From Bradyrhizobium lablabi (GTDB lineage Bacteria; Pseudomonadota; Alphaproteobacteria; Rhizobiales; Xanthobacteraceae), in the NCBI RefSeq assembly GCF_001440475.1, contig NZ_LLYB01000034.1, positions 224,692-288,691 of the forward strand: DNA of 64,000 nucleotides, given 5' to 3'. The notes under the pieces are model-generated. The model saw only the letters and a program-made list of their open reading frames with translations, was not told where the DNA came from and ran no database searches. Each line of letters opens with the position of its first letter. Position 1 is the first letter of the stretch. Made by a program: the position numbers and the translations under genes. Positions 1 through 8,361 of the stretch are shown here, piece by piece.

Positions 1-511
1 GTACCGCCGCGAGGCCGTAAATGCCGGTTAACGGCACAGTGACGGCTGCGACAGAGTAGAAAACCAGCTCGCGCTCTAGGGTCCAGCTTACGTCATATGC
101 TGACGGACCATGCTGCGGCAGCAGCGTCATCGAGTAGAGAAAATGATCGATCGACTGAACGGGATATCTGCCGATCAGAATCATGATGGCAATCGCGCCC
201 ATTGCAGTCCAGTACATGGGGTACAGGCGGAAAAGGCGCTTAATGACGAACGACCGGACGGTGAAGCTTTTCTTTTCCGTCACTAGGCAGATCACATATC
301 CGCTGATCGCGAAGAAGAAGTTGACACCGAGATATCCCCAATCCCTTAGAAAGGTGAGTGGATATTGAGCGCTCTCGGGATAGATGCGCAGCGCGATATA
401 CGAGTGAAAATAAGCGACACTCAGCGCCGCTAACGCTCTTGCCAACTGGAGTCCTGCAAGCCTGCCTTCCGCTGGTCGCGGCTGCGCGCCGCCGGCTAGA
501 TATTCTGACAC
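1..511 (-). CDS. acyltransferase 3 family protein, N-terminal part (runs off left edge)
   Basis: Reading the minus strand from a GTG at 511 gives a continuous frame to the window edge. It contains the hallmarks of membrane O-acyltransferases of the OafA/acyltransferase-3 family: an early LARALAALSVAYFHS helix, GVNFFFAISGYVI, FRLYPMYW and the SWTLERELVFY motif. These proteins transfer acetyl or acyl groups to cell-surface sugars and are multi-pass inner-membrane proteins. No in-frame ATG is visible near the start, so GTG at 511 (or another GTG slightly upstream) is assumed. The gene is divergent from a phage lysis-like module, so it could be a phage-borne surface-modifying enzyme, but that is inference. 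The C-terminus lies outside the window. Confidence 0.75.
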   Translation of the reverse strand, partial: MSEYLAGGAQPRPAEGRLAGLQLARALAALSVAYFHSYIALRIYPESAQYPLTFLRDWGYLGVNFFFAISGYVICLVTEKKSFTVRSFVIKRLFRLYPMYWTAMGAIAIMILIGRYPVQSIDHFLYSMTLLPQHGPSAYDVSWTLERELVFYSVAAVTVPLTGIYGLAAV

Positions 512-566
512 TGCGCCCCCAAAAGCCTGTGTGTTCGCCCATACCACAACCACCCCGAGAACATCA

Positions 567-1253
567 ATGACCGACCTTAACGCCCTCACCGCGGCGAATG
601 CGCAGCGCTGGGTTGAAGCCAAACTGACACGAAATTTCACGCCTGTTGCCCGCCGTCTGGCTGCCCCGGATGCCAAGGCCAGATACCAGGCGGTTTCGGC
701 CAAGACCGGCGTGCCATGGGCGGTCATTGCCGTCATCCATGAACGCGAGTGCTCGCAGGACTGGACCGGGTCGCTGGCGCAGGGGGATCCCTGGAATAGG
801 GTGTCCGTCCACGTGCCAACGGGCCGCGGGCCATTCAGATCCTGGGAGGAGGCCGCAATCGACGCGCTGGTCAATTGCGCGCCCTATGCGGCGCGCAACA
901 GGGACTGGAGCATCGGCCGGATGTTGGCCAAGCTCGAGCAATACAACGGGCTCGGCTATGCCGCGCGCGGAAGGCCTTCGCCCTACATCTGGTCCGGCAC
1001 CGACCAGTATCGATCCGGCAAGTATGTCCGCGACGGCGTCTACGATCCGAACGTCGTCGATAGGCAGCCTGGCTGCGCTGGCCTGCTGATGGCGATGATG
1101 GCGCTTGATCCCACCATCACGTTTACGGGCGCGACCATCACGCCTGCGATGTCCAAAAAGCCTGCCACGCCGTCCATTGCCAACCCAGCGAAGGGATCTA
1201 TCGGCGCATTCATCACCAACATCTTCAACGCCGTTTTCAGGAGGAAAGCATGA
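567..1253 (+). CDS. phage lysozyme-like protein
   Basis: 228-residue protein with the pattern of phage or gene-transfer-agent lysozyme-like proteins: a helical region with KTGVPWAVIAVIHERECS containing a candidate catalytic Glu, then WNRVSVHVPTGRGPF and a C-terminal YNGLGYAARGRPSPYIWSG segment. Family knowledge suggests peptidoglycan cleavage during host lysis. ATG at 567 is preferred over ATG 531 because conserved-looking sequence starts there. The next three small genes follow with overlaps of a few bases, as in a lysis cassette. The C-terminal 40 residues are low-complexity, with a hydrophobic tail. Confidence 0.7.
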   Translation: MTDLNALTAANAQRWVEAKLTRNFTPVARRLAAPDAKARYQAVSAKTGVPWAVIAVIHERECSQDWTGSLAQGDPWNRVSVHVPTGRGPFRSWEEAAIDALVNCAPYAARNRDWSIGRMLAKLEQYNGLGYAARGRPSPYIWSGTDQYRSGKYVRDGVYDPNVVDRQPGCAGLLMAMMALDPTITFTGATITPAMSKKPATPSIANPAKGSIGAFITNIFNAVFRRKA

Positions 1254-1480
1254 TCAGTACTTGGAACAAGATCAAGGCATGGTTCAAGGATTCGGTGACG
1301 ATAGTCTGGGCGCGTATCCAGTACATTGTCGGCATCATCGGTGCCGGCCTCATCGCGGCCTTCTCGGGATACGACTTCACGCAGCTATCGAGTCTGGATG
1401 CCAGGTCCGCATTCAAGATGCTGGCCTTTGCAGCGTTGGCCGGCGTGGTTACCGAAGCCTGTCGCCGCCGGACGCTCTGA
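1250..1480 (+). CDS. small phage membrane protein, holin-like
   Basis: 76-residue protein overlapping the lysozyme-like gene by 4 bases and preceded by a strong AGGAGG ribosome site. One clear membrane segment (about residues 24-42, IQYIVGIIGAGLIAAFSGY) is followed by a second moderately hydrophobic stretch and a basic tail. Size, position and topology fit a holin or lysis accessory protein. No family is recognised with certainty. Confidence 0.55.
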   Translation: MISTWNKIKAWFKDSVTIVWARIQYIVGIIGAGLIAAFSGYDFTQLSSLDARSAFKMLAFAALAGVVTEACRRRTL

Positions 1481-1481
1481 C

Positions 1482-1649
1482 ATGAAAACCGCTCTCGCTC
1501 TGCTGGCATGGGCGGCCGCGCTGGCCGGCGGATGGCTGATCTGGGCGGCGAGCCAGCTCTTTCAGGTTCGACCGGGCGTGCTCGGTGCCGAGGGGCTTCT
1601 CGTCGTGTTCGCGGTATGGATGACGCTGGAGGCGCGCAAATGTGGATGA
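1482..1649 (+). CDS. small membrane protein of phage lysis module
   Basis: 55-residue protein starting one base after the previous stop and overlapping the next gene by 10 bases. It has two hydrophobic helices (about residues 3-23 and 34-48) separated by a short loop. The tight packing supports a real gene. It may be a spanin- or holin-like accessory, but nothing in the sequence proves that. Confidence 0.5.
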   Translation: MKTALALLAWAAALAGGWLIWAASQLFQVRPGVLGAEGLLVVFAVWMTLEARKCG

Positions 1650-2022
1650 CCATCATCAGCTTCATCGGCGGCCCGGTCATCAAGGGTCTGATCGACGGCT
1701 ACAAGGCAAAGCTCGCGGCCGGCAATACCTCGGAAAAGATTGCGAGCGAAACGGCATCGGCCGAGATCGCTGCACAGGTCTCCGAAACCAACGCCATCAT
1801 GCAATACCGAATCGCCGAGCTCGGGCATTGGTACGAGCCGGACAAGCTGATCGGGTATTTCGTGGCGATCTATTTCGGGAAATTGTTGATCTGGGACAAG
1901 GTTTCGGCCTTGGCACGACTGACCCGCTCGCGGGCTTCGCCGCGATCACGTCCAACCTCGTGGTTTCCTTCTATTTCGCCAAGCGAGGTTTCGAAAACGT
2001 GGCGCGGATTATCAGGCGATGA
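1640..2022 (+). pseudogene. phage-associated membrane protein, frameshifted
   Basis: The frame from ATG 1640 begins MWMTIISFIGGPVIKGLIDG and runs through WYEPDKLIGYFVAIYFGKLLIWDKV. After that the sensible sequence continues in another frame as GTTDPLAG...VVSFYFAKRGFENVARIIRR, ending at 2022. Restoring one T in the TTT run at 1902-1904 joins the halves exactly (...WDKVFGLGTTDPLAG). The product would be a protein of about 127 residues with hydrophobic C-terminal segments. It is either a genuine one-base deletion or a sequencing error. The next gene overlaps its stop by 4 bases. Confidence 0.65.
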
Positions 2023-2321
2023 CGGAGATGCAGGCTTCGGACGTCCGGGCCATCGTCATCGAGACGCTGGCCGAGCAGCAGAGGATTCGTCATGACGATA
2101 TCGACGCGGTGGTTCTCAAAGCCGTCGCAACGACACTGACTTCGTTCGGGATAGACGAGGACGATCGGCGGGAGCTTCGCGCCGATTTTCAGCACCTGCG
2201 GCGCTGGCGCAGGAGCGTCGAGCAGGCGCAGAGTTATACCTTCAAGGCAGTTGTCACGATGATTGTAACGGGATTCGTCGGTGCCGTTTGGCTCGGCATC
2301 AGAGCGACGCTCGGCAAATGA
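2019..2321 (+). CDS. small phage membrane-anchored protein
   Basis: 100-residue protein whose ATG overlaps the preceding stop. It has an acidic, helical N-terminal two-thirds and a single C-terminal membrane segment (about residues 77-96). It is co-oriented with the lysis-like cassette. No specific family is recognised; the shape resembles small anchored phage accessory proteins. Confidence 0.5.
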   Translation: MTEMQASDVRAIVIETLAEQQRIRHDDIDAVVLKAVATTLTSFGIDEDDRRELRADFQHLRRWRRSVEQAQSYTFKAVVTMIVTGFVGAVWLGIRATLGK

Positions 2322-2370
2322 TCTGCTGACTGGCTGGATACCGACGACAAACTCGAACCGGGCACGCGCA

Positions 2371-2799
2371 ATGTATCGAATTCGCGAAGTTGACGGAAAT
2401 GACGATGGCATTGCGGATACCTTGGCGGACCTGCATCAATCGACCTTCCTTGATACCGCGCCCGTGCCGCAGTTTGATCAAGGACACTGGTGGCTTGCGC
2501 TTCACGGGACCAAGCCGGTCGGCTTCGCCGGCATCGTTGCGTCGACGCACGTTGTCAACGCGGGCTATTTTTGCCGTGTTGGTGTCGTGGGCAAGCATTG
2601 CGGGCATCGGCTTCAGCTACGCCTGATGCGAGCCATGGAGGCGCGTGCACGTCTGAACGGGTGGTTTTCGATCGTGTCCGACACCACGGACAATATTCCA
2701 TCAGCCAACAACTTCATTCGCGCGGGCTACTGCCTGTTCATTCCGACGCAGCCCTGGGCCTGGCCGAATACGCTCTATTGGCGTAAGGACATGAAATAG
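2371..2799 (+). CDS. GNAT family N-acetyltransferase
   Basis: 142-residue protein with the GNAT fold pattern: beta strands around VGFAGIVAS, a CRVGVVGKHCGHRLQLRLMRAME segment matching the acetyl-CoA-binding V-x-x-x-x-R/G-x-G-x-G/A loop, and a C-terminal NNFIRAGYCLF strand. It should transfer an acetyl group from acetyl-CoA to an amine, substrate unknown. ATG 2371 is chosen because similarity-like sequence begins there; upstream in-frame codons look random. It is the last gene before a strong terminator, so it probably belongs to the phage transcription unit. Confidence 0.7.
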   Translation: MYRIREVDGNDDGIADTLADLHQSTFLDTAPVPQFDQGHWWLALHGTKPVGFAGIVASTHVVNAGYFCRVGVVGKHCGHRLQLRLMRAMEARARLNGWFSIVSDTTDNIPSANNFIRAGYCLFIPTQPWAWPNTLYWRKDMK

Positions 2800-2832
2800 C
2801 AGCTCTGGCCTTCCGTGCTCCAATGGATCAAA

Positions 2833-2866
2833 GGCCCGGTGGCTCATCAGCCACCGGGCCTTTTTT
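2833..2866 (+). terminator. rho-independent terminator
   Basis: A perfect 12-bp GC-rich stem (2833-2844 with 2849-2860) and a 4-base loop are followed by six T residues. It lies 33 bases after the GNAT stop and closes the phage-like transcription unit. Confidence 0.92.
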
Positions 2867-2980
2867 GCGTTTGGGGGTAGTGCTTTATGGCGAAATAGCC
2901 ATGCTCGCCGCGCCTTGATCATTGGCGATCAGCCGGTAGACTAGCAGAGCTCGGACGGCTTAAAGCGGGCGAGGAAAGAT

Positions 2981-4207
2981 ATGGCGGAACACAGCGTCAG
3001 GCCCGATGCAGGTTTGCCCGGAGCACCGGGTACGGCCGGCTATGCCGCTATGGTCGCGCGAGCCAAGGCCCTGATTCCAGAGCTGCGTGATCGTGCTTCA
3101 AAAACGGAAGAGCTCCGGCGCTTGCCGCCGGAGACCGAACGCGACCTGCATGATGCCGGCCTGTTCCGGATCGTGCAGCCTAAACGCGTCGGGGGCGCGG
3201 AGCTTGACTATGTTGCTCTGGTCGATTGCGCCGATGCACTGGGGCAGGCGGATGCTTCCGTATCGTGGAATTTCGCCAATCTTGCCAGCCATCACTGGAT
3301 GCTCGGCATGTTTGACAAGCAGGCGCAGGACGCGGTCTGGGACAGGAATGCAGATGCATTGATCGCGTCGTCCTTCATCTTTCCGGCCGGTCGGGCGAGG
3401 AAGGCCGAGGGAGGATACGTGCTGCGCGGTCATTGGCCGTTCTCGTCGGGTGTCGAGTCCTGCGACTGGAACATGCTTGCCGGCGTCGTTGCGTCCGACG
3501 ATGAGGCCGACGGCATCGAATATCGGCTATTCCTGCTCAACAGGAACCAGTACAGGATCAACGACACCTGGAATGCGACGGGCCTGTGCGGCACCGGATC
3601 GAACGACGTTTGGGTCGAGGATGCCTTCGTCGCAGAGAACATGACGGTCGCAATCAGCGATCTGACTGGCGGGCCGACGCCGGGAAGTGCGGTCAATCCA
3701 AACGCGCTGTATGCGCTGCCGGTCTTCTCTCTCTTTCCTTATGTGTTGTCGGGTGTGGGTTTGGGCAATGCCCAGGCCTGTCTGAATGACTATGTCGAAC
3801 TCGCACGACATCGGGCGTCGACTTACAATCGAGCCAAGCTCAGCGATTTGCAGACGACCCAAATCAAGATCGCGGAGGCGTCCGCCAAGATCGACGCGGC
3901 CCGTCTCGTCATGCGCACGAACTGCATCGATGCGATGGCTGACGCGAGGCGGGGCTATATCCCCGATCTGGCGGGCAAGACGACGCTGCGGCGGGATGGC
4001 GCCTTCGCGGTGAACCTCTGCACCGAAGCGGTCTCGCTGCTGTTTGCGGCAAGCGGCGCGCGCAGCCTGTTCACGTCTGGCGCGCTGCAGCGGCAGTTCC
4101 GCGACGCGCACGCGGTGAATTCTCACCTCGCATTCAATTTCGATGCGGCGGGAACCAACTATGGACGCGTGGCGCTTGGCCTGCCGTCCGAAAATCTGAC
4201 GCTCTGA
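2981..4207 (+). CDS. flavin-dependent monooxygenase, oxygenase component (acyl-CoA dehydrogenase fold)
   Basis: 408-residue protein of the group D flavoprotein monooxygenases (HpaH-C2/HsaA-like), which have an acyl-CoA dehydrogenase fold and use reduced flavin from a partner reductase to hydroxylate aromatic or phenolic substrates. Diagnostic stretches are DASVSWNFANLASHHW, the beta-domain segment GHWPFSSGVESCDWNML, GTGSNDVWVEDAF, and the C-terminal helices ending FRDAHAVNSHLAFNFD. The gene for a flavin reductase follows 10 bases downstream, which supports a two-component enzyme. The substrate cannot be read from sequence. Confidence 0.85.
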   Translation: MAEHSVRPDAGLPGAPGTAGYAAMVARAKALIPELRDRASKTEELRRLPPETERDLHDAGLFRIVQPKRVGGAELDYVALVDCADALGQADASVSWNFANLASHHWMLGMFDKQAQDAVWDRNADALIASSFIFPAGRARKAEGGYVLRGHWPFSSGVESCDWNMLAGVVASDDEADGIEYRLFLLNRNQYRINDTWNATGLCGTGSNDVWVEDAFVAENMTVAISDLTGGPTPGSAVNPNALYALPVFSLFPYVLSGVGLGNAQACLNDYVELARHRASTYNRAKLSDLQTTQIKIAEASAKIDAARLVMRTNCIDAMADARRGYIPDLAGKTTLRRDGAFAVNLCTEAVSLLFAASGARSLFTSGALQRQFRDAHAVNSHLAFNFDAAGTNYGRVALGLPSENLTL

Positions 4208-4217
4208 GGCCTGGTGG

Positions 4218-4772
4218 ATGTCTGACGCACCCAAACATCCGGCCGATCCCGCCAACGAGCTTGCCAGCGACAACTCGGCGATCGACCCACGCGATTTTCG
4301 CAATGCGCTCGGCACGTTCGCCACGGGCGTCACCATCGTCACCGCAATGGCCGCGGATGGAAGGCCCTATGGCGTGACCTGCAACTCCTTTGCTTCGGTC
4401 TCGCTCAATCCGCCGCTGGTGTTGTGGAGCCTGGGGATGTTTTCGCAAGGGCTTACGATCTTCCAGAACGCCAGTCATTTCACGGTCAATGTTCTCGGAG
4501 CTTCGCAGCAGGCGCTGGCGTCGCAGTTTGCAAAATCGTCGGAGGACAAGTTCGCCGGTGTGAGCTGGACACCGGGGCTTGGCAACGCGCCGGTGTTGAC
4601 CAACAGCGTCGCGAATTTCCAATGCCGCGCGGCCAACCGGTATTATGGCGGCGATCACATCATCTTCCTCGGAGCAGTCGAATCCTACGCCTATAATCGA
4701 CAGGAGCCTCTACTATTCGCGCGCGGCGGCTTCGGCCGGTTTCTTGCCGGAGATGGCAAGAAATCCCCTTAA
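4218..4772 (+). CDS. flavin reductase (reductase component)
   Basis: 184-residue flavin reductase-like domain protein with the typical FRNALGTFATGVTIVTA and GVTCNSFASVSLNPPLVLWSL motifs of HpaC/HsaB-type NAD(P)H:flavin oxidoreductases. It would supply FMNH2 or FADH2 to the oxygenase encoded just upstream. The first 25 residues are a variable extension. It is convergent with the next minus-strand gene. Confidence 0.88.
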   Translation: MSDAPKHPADPANELASDNSAIDPRDFRNALGTFATGVTIVTAMAADGRPYGVTCNSFASVSLNPPLVLWSLGMFSQGLTIFQNASHFTVNVLGASQQALASQFAKSSEDKFAGVSWTPGLGNAPVLTNSVANFQCRAANRYYGGDHIIFLGAVESYAYNRQEPLLFARGGFGRFLAGDGKKSP

Positions 4773-4825
4773 GCGGAAGCCGACCTCTCGGTGGAGCTTT
4801 CTCGGCCGCGCGCTCGGGCGTAACT

Positions 4826-5701
4826 CTAGGTCTTCGTCATCTCTGCGCGGTACCAGTCGCCAATCTCACTTGCGGTCATCAGCGCCACGCCGTCGTGACC
4901 AAGGACATAGTCGAGCAGTGCCTCCAGATACCTGATGCGGTGCGGCACGCCCGTAATATAGGGATGAATCGAGATCGCCATGATCCGCGCATTCGATGCG
5001 CCTTCGAGATAAAGCCGGTCGAACTGATCGGTGCAGCGTTTCAGGAATTGCTCCGAAGGCAGATGCTGCAGCGCATGGATGACGATGTCGTTGGTTTCTA
5101 CCGAGTAGGGGATCGTCGTGATGGTGCCGTGGGGCGTGGCGATGTCCTGCGGCAGATCGTCAATCACCCAGTCCGCGACATACTCGATGCCGTTGAGGCG
5201 CAGCAGATCGAGCGTTTCCTCGGTCTCCGTGAGGCCAGGGCTTTCCCATGAGCGGGGCGGCTTCCCGGCAAACCTGGAAATTATCTCGACCGATCGCTTG
5301 ATGGCATCCGCCTGGTTTTCGACCTTGTGCATCGGCCCCTGAACGTAGCCGTGGCCCATGAATTCAAATCCAGCTTCGAGCGCAGCCGAGGCAACGCGCG
5401 GGTAGGTGTTGCAGACGTTGGCGTTGAGCGCCAATGTCACGGGCATTCTGCGGTCGGTCAGTGCCTTGAACTGTCGCCAGAAGCCGGCGCGCATCCCGTA
5501 TTCATGCCAGGACCAGTTCGGCACGTCGGGCAACAGCGGCTGGCCCATCGGTGGGCTCAGCACCGTGCGAGGCATCGCGTTCTCGATCCGCCATTCCTCG
5601 ACATTGAGGATGACCCATACCGCGAGCTTCTTGCCGCCGGGCAGCGTCAGCTTCGGCCGGTCGATCTGTGCCTGATAGGGAATGCGATCGCTCAGTGCCA
5701 C
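4826..5701 (-). CDS. polysaccharide deacetylase/PuuE-like hydrolase
   Basis: About 291 residues of the carbohydrate esterase 4 / PuuE (allantoinase-like) superfamily. It shows LAVWVILNVEEW, FMGHGYVQGPMHKVENQADAIKRS (circularly permuted NodB-type core), PRSWESPGL and a metal-site-like ISIHPYITG near the C-terminus. GTG 5701 is preferred over ATG 5758: a GAAGGA site lies 8-10 bases upstream and the ATG would overlap the previous gene. In catabolic clusters such proteins often hydrolyse amide, formamide or ring C-N bonds rather than polysaccharides; that role is inferred. It lies just downstream of the luciferase-like gene, on the same strand. Confidence 0.8.
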   Translation of the reverse strand: MALSDRIPYQAQIDRPKLTLPGGKKLAVWVILNVEEWRIENAMPRTVLSPPMGQPLLPDVPNWSWHEYGMRAGFWRQFKALTDRRMPVTLALNANVCNTYPRVASAALEAGFEFMGHGYVQGPMHKVENQADAIKRSVEIISRFAGKPPRSWESPGLTETEETLDLLRLNGIEYVADWVIDDLPQDIATPHGTITTIPYSVETNDIVIHALQHLPSEQFLKRCTDQFDRLYLEGASNARIMAISIHPYITGVPHRIRYLEALLDYVLGHDGVALMTASEIGDWYRAEMTKT

Positions 5702-5720
5702 GGCAAGAATCCTTCGGCGA

Positions 5721-6827
5721 TCATTCGGCAGCTTTGGAGCCGCTGGACGCGCCGACATTGATCATCGGCATGACCTTCTCGGCCATCAGGATCATCGACT
5801 GACGTCCCAGTTCGCGATCTTTCCAGTCCTTGCCGGCATAGAGCAATGTGCCGAAGGGCCCGGTCTCTTCCTGAAAAGCCAGCAACTGATCCGCCACGCT
5901 CTCCGGCGTTCCATGAATGATCAGCTTGTCGCAGATCGATTCCAGTGTCACTTCGTCGTCGGGTTGATCGCGACGCGTCTTGAACAGTTCGATGCGACCA
6001 CCGCGCTTCAGCTTGGTGAACAGCGAGCGATAATAGTAGACATAGGGGCCGTCCGGATCGGTGGCATAGGCTTTTGCCGTAGCTGCGTCCTTGGCGACGA
6101 ACACACTCTTGGCAACGCGCCAATTCGCCGGATCCGCTGGACGTCCAGCACGTTCGCAGCCTTCGACATATTTCGGCCAATGGCTTTTCACCCAGGCCGG
6201 CATCAGGAAGTTTGCCGAGATCGGATCCCAGCCACGAGCAGCGGCTTCCGTCACGCCTTTTGAGAACGGCGCCACTGCGGTCACCACGATCGGCGGGTGC
6301 GGCCGTTGCAGGGGACGCGGAATGAAGCCCTGGCCGATGTCCTCGATCAGAGTCTTCTGAATCGATATGTTCCAGTACTTGCCTCGAAGATTGTAGGGAG
6401 GCTCACTGGCCCAGATCTGTAGCACCTGATTGATCGCCTCCAGGAACATGGCATTCCTGTCCGCTTCGAGATTGCCGAATACTTCGGCGTCCGAGAGCAG
6501 GCCGCCGGGGCTAATGCCGAAGATCAGGCGCCCGTCGAGCATATGATCGAGCATCGCTATCTCGGCTGCAATCGCCGCAGGATGGGCATTCGGCATGTTG
6601 ACGGTGCCGGTCCCGAGCTTGATCTGCCTGGTTACCGCCGCAAGCCATGCGATGAACGCGATGCAGGACGTGATGTTCTCGGCTCTATCGGTGGTGTGCT
6701 CGCCGACATAACCCTCGGTGTATCCGAGTTCATCGGCCAACAGGAAGGCCTCACGATCCTCTTTGAGCGAAAGCCGCCAATCCTTGTCGACGGGATGGAT
6801 GGGCATCGTAAAGAAGCCAAGCTTCAT
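5721..6827 (-). CDS. LLM class flavin-dependent oxidoreductase
   Basis: 368-residue protein of the bacterial luciferase-like monooxygenase superfamily (TIM barrel, reduced FMN). Features include the N-terminal MKLGFFTMPIHP, the LGYTEGYVGEH segment, KLGTGTVNMPNAHPAAIAAEIAMLD and RLIFGISPGG. It is expected to monooxygenate a small organic substrate with FMNH2 from a reductase, possibly the one at 4218. It begins a two-gene minus-strand unit with the deacetylase-like gene and is divergent from the molybdenum hydroxylase operon across a gap of about 170 bases that must hold both promoters. Confidence 0.85.
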   Translation of the reverse strand: MKLGFFTMPIHPVDKDWRLSLKEDREAFLLADELGYTEGYVGEHTTDRAENITSCIAFIAWLAAVTRQIKLGTGTVNMPNAHPAAIAAEIAMLDHMLDGRLIFGISPGGLLSDAEVFGNLEADRNAMFLEAINQVLQIWASEPPYNLRGKYWNISIQKTLIEDIGQGFIPRPLQRPHPPIVVTAVAPFSKGVTEAAARGWDPISANFLMPAWVKSHWPKYVEGCERAGRPADPANWRVAKSVFVAKDAATAKAYATDPDGPYVYYYRSLFTKLKRGGRIELFKTRRDQPDDEVTLESICDKLIIHGTPESVADQLLAFQEETGPFGTLLYAGKDWKDRELGRQSMILMAEKVMPMINVGASSGSKAAE

Positions 6828-6997
6828 GATCTGCTCTTCCCCAAGGGCAAGCTTTTGTTTGCACAGAGCGTGCGTCGTTCGCCGCTCGAAAACAAGCGCA
6901 AACTCGAAAATAATCGCCCGATAACTTGACCTTTGCTGGTCCGAGCCGTCTAATCCCGTGAAAATGCCGATAGTTGGCCGGGGAGGTCACGCTAAAA

Positions 6998-7879
6998 ATG
7001 AAAGCCTCGGCTTTCGATTACGCTCGCGCGACCAGCGTCGCAAATGCGCTGGAATTGCTTACCGCGCATGGCGAAAGGGCTAGGGTGTTGGCGGGTGGTC
7101 AGAGTTTGTTGCCGGCGATGAACCTGCGCCTGATCGCACCGGAACTCATTATAGACATTGGCGAGCTGGATGAGTTGCGTGGAGTGGCGGCGAGGGGTGG
7201 CGTCCTCACCATAGGCGCGCTGACGCGTCATGCCGATCTCCAGAAATCTCCGGAAATAGCAGTCCATGCTCCCTTGTTGATGGACGCGGTCGCGCATGTC
7301 GCCCATCCCGCGATCCGCAACCGCGGCACCATTGGGGGAAGCCTTGCCCAGGCCGATCCGGCGTCGGAGCTGCCGGCCTGTATGCTCGCGCTTGGTGCCA
7401 CCATTATTGCGCGCGGGCCGGGCGGTGAGCGGAGAATTGCGGCTGATGAGTTCTTCGCCGGGATCTACGAAACGGCGCTTACGCCGCAGGAGCTGCTGGT
7501 CGCCGTTGAATTGCCGGCGCAGCCAAAAGACTCGATGCATTACTTTCAGGAGTTCTCCCGCCGGCATGGCGACTACGCGATCGTCGGTCTGGCCGCGCAG
7601 GCTTTGGTAAGGGATGGGCGGTTTGCGGACCTTCGCCTTGGTTTCTTTGCAGTGGGCGATCGCCCGCTATTGGCCAGGTCTGCCGGGAAACTGCTTGACG
7701 TGGCCGTCACGCCTGCAGTCTTGTCCGAGGTGTCCTCCGCGCTGGATGAGGAGCTTAGTTCGCTTGGGGATCAACAGGCGACGCCCGCCATGCGCCGCCA
7801 TCTGGCGAGGGTCCTGCTCACACGTTGCGTATCCTCGCTGCTCGCCCGGACCGATCTCTGTGCGGGAGTATCCGCGTGA
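6998..7879 (+). CDS. xanthine dehydrogenase-family FAD-binding (medium) subunit
   Basis: 293 residues with the FAD motifs of CoxM/CutM/XdhB-type subunits: AGGQSLLPAMNLRL near residue 35 and AIRNRGTIGGSLAQADP near residue 110. It relays electrons from the iron-sulfur subunit to the final acceptor. ATG 6998 is chosen because a GGGGAGG site precedes it; ATG 6974 is possible. The stop overlaps the GTG of the next gene. It is the first gene of a three-subunit molybdenum hydroxylase. Confidence 0.9.
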   Translation: MKASAFDYARATSVANALELLTAHGERARVLAGGQSLLPAMNLRLIAPELIIDIGELDELRGVAARGGVLTIGALTRHADLQKSPEIAVHAPLLMDAVAHVAHPAIRNRGTIGGSLAQADPASELPACMLALGATIIARGPGGERRIAADEFFAGIYETALTPQELLVAVELPAQPKDSMHYFQEFSRRHGDYAIVGLAAQALVRDGRFADLRLGFFAVGDRPLLARSAGKLLDVAVTPAVLSEVSSALDEELSSLGDQQATPAMRRHLARVLLTRCVSSLLARTDLCAGVSA

Positions 7880-8361
7880 CGGCTGCGGTTGCGATTTCGC
7901 TGAGTGTCAATGGCGAGCGGATTGAAGCGAGTGTGCTGCCGCGTCTGAACCTGGCGGATTTTCTCCGTGAGCATCTGAAGCTGACCGGCACGCATATCGG
8001 ATGCGAGCACGGCGTGTGCGGCGCCTGCACGGTCCGCGTCGATGGCGACATCGTCCGTTCCTGCCTCATGCTTGCGGTGCAGACGCACAATGCAAAGGTC
8101 GAGACGATCGAGGGGGTATCCGACAGTGGAGAGATCGCCGATTTGCAGTCCGCATTTCGGGAGCGTAATGCGCTGCAATGCGGCTTCTGCACGCCGGGAA
8201 TGCTGATGGCGGCGCAGGATCTGCTGCAGCAATCGCCAACCCCGGATCGAGAGGAGATCCGCGCGCATCTTTCCGGCAATTATTGCCGCTGCACAGGCTA
8301 CCAGGCGATCGTCGATGCCGTCGAGACCACAGCGCGGGTACGCGCCGGACGTCTGCCATGA
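7876..8361 (+). CDS. xanthine dehydrogenase-family [2Fe-2S] (small) subunit
   Basis: 161 residues with both iron-sulfur sites of the family: the plant-ferredoxin-type GCEHGVCGACTV motif and the helical CGFCTPGM plus NYCRCTGY motif. It carries electrons between the molybdenum centre and FAD. The start is the GTG at 7876 that overlaps the upstream stop (GTGA); the stop overlaps the next ATG (ATGA), so the subunits are translationally coupled. Confidence 0.93.
   Translation: MTAAVAISLSVNGERIEASVLPRLNLADFLREHLKLTGTHIGCEHGVCGACTVRVDGDIVRSCLMLAVQTHNAKVETIEGVSDSGEIADLQSAFRERNALQCGFCTPGMLMAAQDLLQQSPTPDREEIRAHLSGNYCRCTGYQAIVDAVETTARVRAGRLP

Noticed and set aside
8178..8357. Upstream extension of the molybdenum hydroxylase large subunit
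   Set aside because: The frame is open, but this part overlaps the iron-sulfur subunit in another frame and lacks family resemblance; ATG 8358 is coupled to the upstream stop.
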